Shown here: piece after piece, positions 59,795-64,000 of the stretch | Layout of the letters: every line of letters starts with the position of its first letter | How positions within the stretch are numbered: position 1 is the first letter of the stretch | Origin: UBA11051 sp964390495 | GTDB taxonomy: Bacteria; Armatimonadota; Zipacnadia; Zipacnadales; UBA11051 | NCBI GenBank assembly: GCA_964390495.1 | Contig: CAYMIN010000005.1 | Location: 62,001 to 126,000, forward strand | Direction of reading: 5' to 3' | Length of the DNA stretch: 64,000 nucleotides | The notes under the pieces: generated by a model | Databases searched by the model: none | What the model was told of the DNA's origin: nothing | What the model saw: the letters and a program-made list of their open reading frames with translations, nothing else | Program-made: the position numbers and the translations under genes

Positions 59795-60891
59795 GACCTG
59801 CCCTTGCTCGAGTCACGCACGAGATCGGCGAATATCATTTTCCCCGCCGCGGTTTGCAGCGAGCTGGTTACCCGCACCAGTACGCTTTCCCCGACCAGAT
59901 TCTTGGCCTCCTCAACCACCACCATCGTCCCGTCCTCGAGATAAGCCACTCCTTGACCGGGCTCCTTGCCCTCCTTCACGATCGTGACCGTGGTATCCTC
60001 GCCGGGCAGGTACACCGGCTTGAGGGCCGAGGCCAGCTCATTGACATTCAGCACCGTTACGGCCTGGAGCTTGGCCATTTCGTTGACCGAATAGTCGTTG
60101 GTGACTATCGCGGCCCCCTTCATTTTGGCGATCTTGACCAGCCGCGCATCAACCTCGATATGCTCCTCCTCAGCCGGATACTCATCATAGACCCGCACAT
60201 CTGACGAGTCGAGGTTCTTCAACTGATTCAGCACCTCGAGGCCGCGACGCCCGCGCGCCCGCTTGAGCTCGTCCGAAGAATCGGCGATGTGGCGCAGTTC
60301 CTGGAGAATGAATTGGGGAATCAGGATCGGCCCGTCCAAGAAGCCGGTAGCCACAATGTCTGAAATCCGCCCGTCTATGATGATGTTGGTATCCAGCATC
60401 TTCGCCTGCACCGTAGCCATAGTCTGCTCATCGGGCGTGGTCGTGGCTAAGCTGGGGAATAGGAATATCACCTGGCGCTTGGCGCTCATTGTGAAGCCGA
60501 CGCCAAGTATCACGCCGATTACGCTGGCCAGTATCCGCAGCGGAATCGCCAGGCCATCATTGCCCAACGGAGCCGTCGCCAACAGCGCAACGGCCAGACC
60601 AAGTACCACACCTAGCGCCGCCGCGGCTTTGTCCAGCAGCGACACCCGCTCCAGCCGCTGGATGTAGAACACCAGCTTGCGGAAGGCGAACAAGCCGAAT
60701 AGGAAACCGAGCAAGCCACCGACCAGGTTGAGGCCGAGTATGAACATAGTGGCCTCGCTGAAGCCCTCCTCGCCGGTCGTCTTCAGGTCCAGAATGCGGA
60801 CCAGCGCCCGGCCTCCTTGGTGAGCCACAAGTACTCCAACCAAAGTCACTGTTGCCACGAATAATGACCATAAGCCTCTAAGTACGATCAT
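59791..60891 (-). CDS. PIN/TRAM-domain membrane protein (YacL family)
   Basis: A 366-residue protein. Four hydrophobic segments (about 8-25, 47-70, 90-108, 115-134) anchor it. A PIN nuclease domain (about 160-285) has acidic residues Asp167 (LDTNIIIDGRI), Glu199 (ILQEL) and Asp266 (VTNDYSVN). A TRAM domain ends the protein. This is the YacL-type family, found next to ispD in many bacteria, as here. It is probably an RNase at the membrane; the substrate is unknown. GGAG lies upstream. Confidence 0.92.
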   Translation of the reverse strand: MIVLRGLWSLFVATVTLVGVLVAHQGGRALVRILDLKTTGEEGFSEATMFILGLNLVGGLLGFLFGLFAFRKLVFYIQRLERVSLLDKAAAALGVVLGLAVALLATAPLGNDGLAIPLRILASVIGVILGVGFTMSAKRQVIFLFPSLATTTPDEQTMATVQAKMLDTNIIIDGRISDIVATGFLDGPILIPQFILQELRHIADSSDELKRARGRRGLEVLNQLKNLDSSDVRVYDEYPAEEEHIEVDARLVKIAKMKGAAIVTNDYSVNEMAKLQAVTVLNVNELASALKPVYLPGEDTTVTIVKEGKEPGQGVAYLEDGTMVVVEEAKNLVGESVLVRVTSSLQTAAGKMIFADLVRDSSKGRS

Positions 60892-61051
60892 AGCGCATAC
60901 TCCATTGTCCGCCGTGTTACCGGCAGTATTTGGAAATGATTGGACCTACCTGTTACCTGCAGCGGCCGGCCTACCTGCTGCCGCTGCCCTTGAGCTCAGT
61001 GCAAGTAACAGCCCCCTTTAGTCCCGTTGCCATGCTCAAAGCGTGAGTAAC

Positions 61052-61080
61052 ATTATATCAGATAGTAACACGCACGTGAA
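61052..61080 (-). promoter_or_regulatory. Promoter of the PIN-TRAM/ispDF operon
   Basis: On the minus strand TTCACG (61075-61080) and TATAAT (61052-61057), spacer 17. It gives a leader of about 155 bases before the PIN-TRAM start codon at 60891. Confidence 0.55.
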
Positions 61081-61129
61081 GGGCTAATAGTGAAATGGAG
61101 ACGTAGCGACTTGCGCCGGCAAGTGGTAG

Positions 61130-64000
61130 CTACTGCACCAGCGCCAGCACGAAGCTCTTGGGCCTGACTCTGGCGCTCAGCACTCCGTTGTCGAGGCTCA
61201 GCGGGCGGCCGCTCAGGGCATTCCGCGCCTGGACCTCCCTGTCCGCCAGCCCCATCTCCGCCAGGCTCAGCCGCATCCGGGTCATCAGCGGCTTATCGGA
61301 GAGGTTGCCGATGACCAGTAGCGCGCGCTTCCCGTTATGCAAATAGGCGCTGACCTTGACATCTTCGCCATCCGGCACGACCATCCCCTTTTCGGCCTCG
61401 TAGTACGGCAGCCAGGTGGCCTCTTGGACGTCGAAGTCATCGTACAAATGCCAGAGATTAGCGAATTTGCGCTGCATGTCATTGCGACCGGTCGGGCCTT
61501 GCACCCACACCGCCACCCCGTGCAGCAGCGAGTATGTGGTGTGTAACGAGGTGTAGATATGGCTGCTGGAGCCCAGCATGATCGTCCAGACGCCCCAGTT
61601 GCGGCCCTGCCAGCGCACCCGGAAAGTCGTCAGGTCCTCGTAATACTCGTGCTCGCCGGTGTAGTGCACATCCGTGAAGGCCAGCGTCGGGATGGTCAGA
61701 CCGCCGGAGACATGATTGACCAGGAAGCCCTTGCCCGGCTTCTTGGCATGAATGATTTTATATACGCGCTTGAGATAGTCCCTGGTCGCGAATATCGGCC
61801 AGGTCGGTCTGAGGATGCCCTCGTCGTCATAGTATCCGCAACCGTGATGGCGGTTCGCGCAGGGCTGCACATGCGGGTCGCCGTCGGTATAGATGCCGTC
61901 CACGTCGTATTCGTCCATCAGCCATTCGGTGCCGGCGGCGATATAGTCGGCGTAGGCGCTCTTGGCACAGACATTCAAAAAGTAGTGGCCTTCGGGCGGC
62001 TCGGACGGTTGGGTGGAGACCGGCTCGCGTCGCCATTCCGCCCCGAACTGCTCGCTCCATCCCCCCGGCGCGCCCAGCGCCTTGTAGCCGACATAGGGGA
62101 CCGCCAGTATGCCATAGCTGTGGAGCCAGGCCACCTGTTCCTTCAGATTTGGCTGCAGCGGCGTTACGAACAGTCGCGGCGGCCAGCCGCGCAGTACCTT
62201 GCCCGGCTCCGGTTCGCTCCAGTGCCACAATGAGGTATAGCCGACCCCGTGCTCCGCGACGACCTCGCGCTGGGATCTGGACGGGCAAATCAGAGAGACC
62301 GCCTTGCCGAACCTGCCGGCAACGAAGCTGCTGCCGATGCTGGGCACGCCGCCAAGCTCATAGGAGGCCCCGGAGATTACCTCCGCTCTCGTCTCCGCGT
62401 CCTCACCATCGGGGCGGAACTCGTCATCGAGATGGTCCAGCAGCAACGTGCCAGCGTCGGCGTTCAGGGGCTCGGCAGGGACGGAGAAGCCGTCGCCGCT
62501 ATAGCGCACCCGGTCGGAAATCCGGATTTCGTCAACTGCGATATTCGTGTAACCACGCCATTGGTTGACTGCCCCGAAGATCAACACCGGCGGCTCTTGC
62601 GTCTCCTCCATCCCCTCCGCCCAGGCCAGTTTCCCTTCCAGCTCCCCTACCCGCTTGCCATCAACGTACAGCTTCACCTTATCGGCCCACGTAATCGCCA
62701 CATGGATGAACTTGTCCAGCTCGAGTGACAGATCATCGGCCCGAACCGTCTTGCCCTGCGCGTCAGTGAGGTCCATATAGTGCTTCGAGGCCCAAACGTA
62801 TTTCAGCGAGAACCCACCCGGCAGGGCAACTACGTCGCGCACAGCCCCGCCCGGTCTCCAGGCCGGTGCCATGAAGAACTCCAGCGTCCCTTGGCGGTAG
62901 TCAAGATTGCCGGCTACCGGGTAGTCGAGATGTTCGCGGTAATTGACTAGCGGCCCGTCGGGCTGCTTATTCATCTGGAAGCCGCCAGGAACGCCGCCGA
63001 ACTTGTAGGCGAACGGATTGTGCGGCGGTATCGTTTTGACCGGTGTCGCCTGGAGGCCGAAGGTCAAGGTGATGGGGCTGTCCAGGGCGCGCGGCTGCCG
63101 GATGATATTGGCCGACAGCACCACCTCCTCAGCACCCGGCTCGACGGTCAACATCTGCTGGTCGCGGGGCTGCCAGTACTGGTCGCTTTCGCAAAACCAG
63201 CACAGGCCCATGTAATCATTACCGAGCCAGATACAGGGGTGGAAGCCGGCTTGCCACGGCTCGTCGGGCACCTCCATCGGGCTGGCGTTGCGGCCGGTGG
63301 AGGGCAGCATGAAGGTCGCGAGTTGCTTACGCAGCGGTATCCGCACCACCAGCTTGTCAATCTTGGTCTCATGCGCCGGTGTCAGCGTCAGATCGCAGCG
63401 CATCATCCCATCGAACTCGGTGGTCGTGGTGCACTCGGCCTGGATGTCGCCGATTGTCAGTTCGGCCTTGCGCACCGCCCGGTCGTTAGGCGAGGTCACG
63501 GTCTTGGCACCGGATGCGCCCAAGTCCACCGTCTGCCGGCCGCTGGTAATCATCAGGGCCACCGGGCCGCGCAGAAGCGGCTGGCCCTGGCTGGTAACCT
63601 GCTGGGGCAATACACCCGCGTTGCACTGATACTGTCGGCCCCATACCTCAATGCAGCCGTCCGCTTTGGCCGCAACCGGGCTCCACGGCTCCGGCACCGT
63701 GTTATTCAAGCCCGCCGTGGAGCGCCAGAACGGCGGCTTCTCATATTGCGTGACCTCCGTGTGGGCAGCGGCCAACGGCTTGCCGTCCGCGTCCACTGCC
63801 TCCGCCTGCACGACATAGCTTCCCACCGGCAGTTGCCCTATATCAACCGATGCCTGGCCGCGGCCCCGGTCGAATTCGGCAACCTGGCAAGTGCCGAAGA
63901 CCTTGCCGTCCCGTTCCAGACTTGCTTTGGCCGTGACGCCCTCGGCTTCTTCCGGCAATCCGCTGACATCGAACTTCACCCACAGCTTGCCCTCGTACGG
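61130..64000 (-). CDS. Secreted glycosidase-like protein with LamG domain (5' end outside window)
   Basis: A partial protein of at least 956 residues. The reading frame is open through the window edge (PYEGKLWVKFDVSGL), so the start codon and any signal peptide lie beyond 64000. Features are a beta-rich N-terminal region, GLNNTVPEPWSPV, a LamG/concanavalin-like domain (GTLEFFMAPAWRPGGAVRD to VDEIRISDRVRYSG) and a C-terminal TIM barrel with YDVDGIYTDGDPHVQPC and a final beta-sandwich. The GLNNTVPEPW segment recalls DUF6067-type glycosidase-like proteins. The substrate is unknown. Confidence 0.7.
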   Translation of the reverse strand, partial: PYEGKLWVKFDVSGLPEEAEGVTAKASLERDGKVFGTCQVAEFDRGRGQASVDIGQLPVGSYVVQAEAVDADGKPLAAAHTEVTQYEKPPFWRSTAGLNNTVPEPWSPVAAKADGCIEVWGRQYQCNAGVLPQQVTSQGQPLLRGPVALMITSGRQTVDLGASGAKTVTSPNDRAVRKAELTIGDIQAECTTTTEFDGMMRCDLTLTPAHETKIDKLVVRIPLRKQLATFMLPSTGRNASPMEVPDEPWQAGFHPCIWLGNDYMGLCWFCESDQYWQPRDQQMLTVEPGAEEVVLSANIIRQPRALDSPITLTFGLQATPVKTIPPHNPFAYKFGGVPGGFQMNKQPDGPLVNYREHLDYPVAGNLDYRQGTLEFFMAPAWRPGGAVRDVVALPGGFSLKYVWASKHYMDLTDAQGKTVRADDLSLELDKFIHVAITWADKVKLYVDGKRVGELEGKLAWAEGMEETQEPPVLIFGAVNQWRGYTNIAVDEIRISDRVRYSGDGFSVPAEPLNADAGTLLLDHLDDEFRPDGEDAETRAEVISGASYELGGVPSIGSSFVAGRFGKAVSLICPSRSQREVVAEHGVGYTSLWHWSEPEPGKVLRGWPPRLFVTPLQPNLKEQVAWLHSYGILAVPYVGYKALGAPGGWSEQFGAEWRREPVSTQPSEPPEGHYFLNVCAKSAYADYIAAGTEWLMDEYDVDGIYTDGDPHVQPCANRHHGCGYYDDEGILRPTWPIFATRDYLKRVYKIIHAKKPGKGFLVNHVSGGLTIPTLAFTDVHYTGEHEYYEDLTTFRVRWQGRNWGVWTIMLGSSSHIYTSLHTTYSLLHGVAVWVQGPTGRNDMQRKFANLWHLYDDFDVQEATWLPYYEAEKGMVVPDGEDVKVSAYLHNGKRALLVIGNLSDKPLMTRMRLSLAEMGLADREVQARNALSGRPLSLDNGVLSARVRPKSFVLALVQ

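Noticed and set aside
1..64000. CRISPR arrays, tRNA or rRNA genes, insertion sequences
   Set aside because: None found by eye: no regularly spaced repeats, no tRNA arms in the intergenic regions, and no transposase-like frame.

Overview
The window looks like a scaffold piece from a GC-rich, Gram-negative-type (diderm) environmental bacterium, probably a metagenome assembly. Evidence for an outer membrane is an LptF/LptG-type permease, an SLBB polysaccharide export protein and an RseB-like sigma-regulator set. Three prepilin-like proteins of the DUF1559 / H-X9-DG type, three large DUF6785-type membrane proteins, and many secreted glycosidase-like proteins together suggest Armatimonadota or a planctomycete/lentisphaera-like lineage. 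The phylum is an inference, because no rRNA gene is present. No tRNA, rRNA, CRISPR array, transposase or prophage was recognised.

Layout. 1-11.6 kb (mostly minus strand): a cell-wall run (class A PBP, PBP2, FemAB-type transferase), a YqjE/YqjD-like membrane pair, a TldD/TldE-like protease pair and a DUF6785 protein. 11.8-17.2 kb: SLBB export protein, an orphan OmpR-type regulator and a secreted heparinase II/III-like protein. 17.2-21.8 kb: an exported isoaspartyl methyltransferase, then an envelope-stress module (ECF sigma, zinc-finger anti-sigma, RseB-like lipoprotein) and two small Spy-like exported proteins. Both Spy-like genes, and probably the sigma gene itself, carry a matching ECF promoter. 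21.9-31.6 kb: LptF/G, AcpS, L,D-transpeptidase, thymidylate synthase-like protein, PAP2 phosphatase, then Hpt and Rho behind a strong promoter with a long structured leader, a lipoprotein, a GT4 glycosyltransferase and a zinc-ribbon membrane protein. 31.8-40.8 kb: tandem DUF6785 paralogs followed by a 1607-residue fusion of a degenerate M28 peptidase to an FtsX permease. 40.9-46.2 kb: GH39-like secreted protein, LarB, sugar isomerase-like protein, a cytosolic unknown and a Flp-type pilin.

46.2-52.2 kb is the accessory centre. Two DUF1559 pilin-like genes lie in a tandem duplication with identical ends and a divergent middle. A Gfo/Idh oxidoreductase and a creatininase-family protein follow. 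Then come two complete cobalamin riboswitches in tandem, each followed by a possible terminator, ahead of a third DUF1559 gene and a PP-loop ATPase. 52.3-54.5 kb: groES-groEL under a perfect CIRCE operator. 54.6-64 kb: glycosidase-like proteins, a DegT aminotransferase, bifunctional IspDF and a PIN-TRAM protein; the last gene runs off the end.

Both 100-N gaps (46574 and 57074) are flanked by identical 55-bp ends, so they are almost certainly scaffolding artefacts. Collapsing the first one restores an intact gene. An 81-bp palindromic repeat occurs twice in full and once as an internally deleted 29-bp form inside a coding region.
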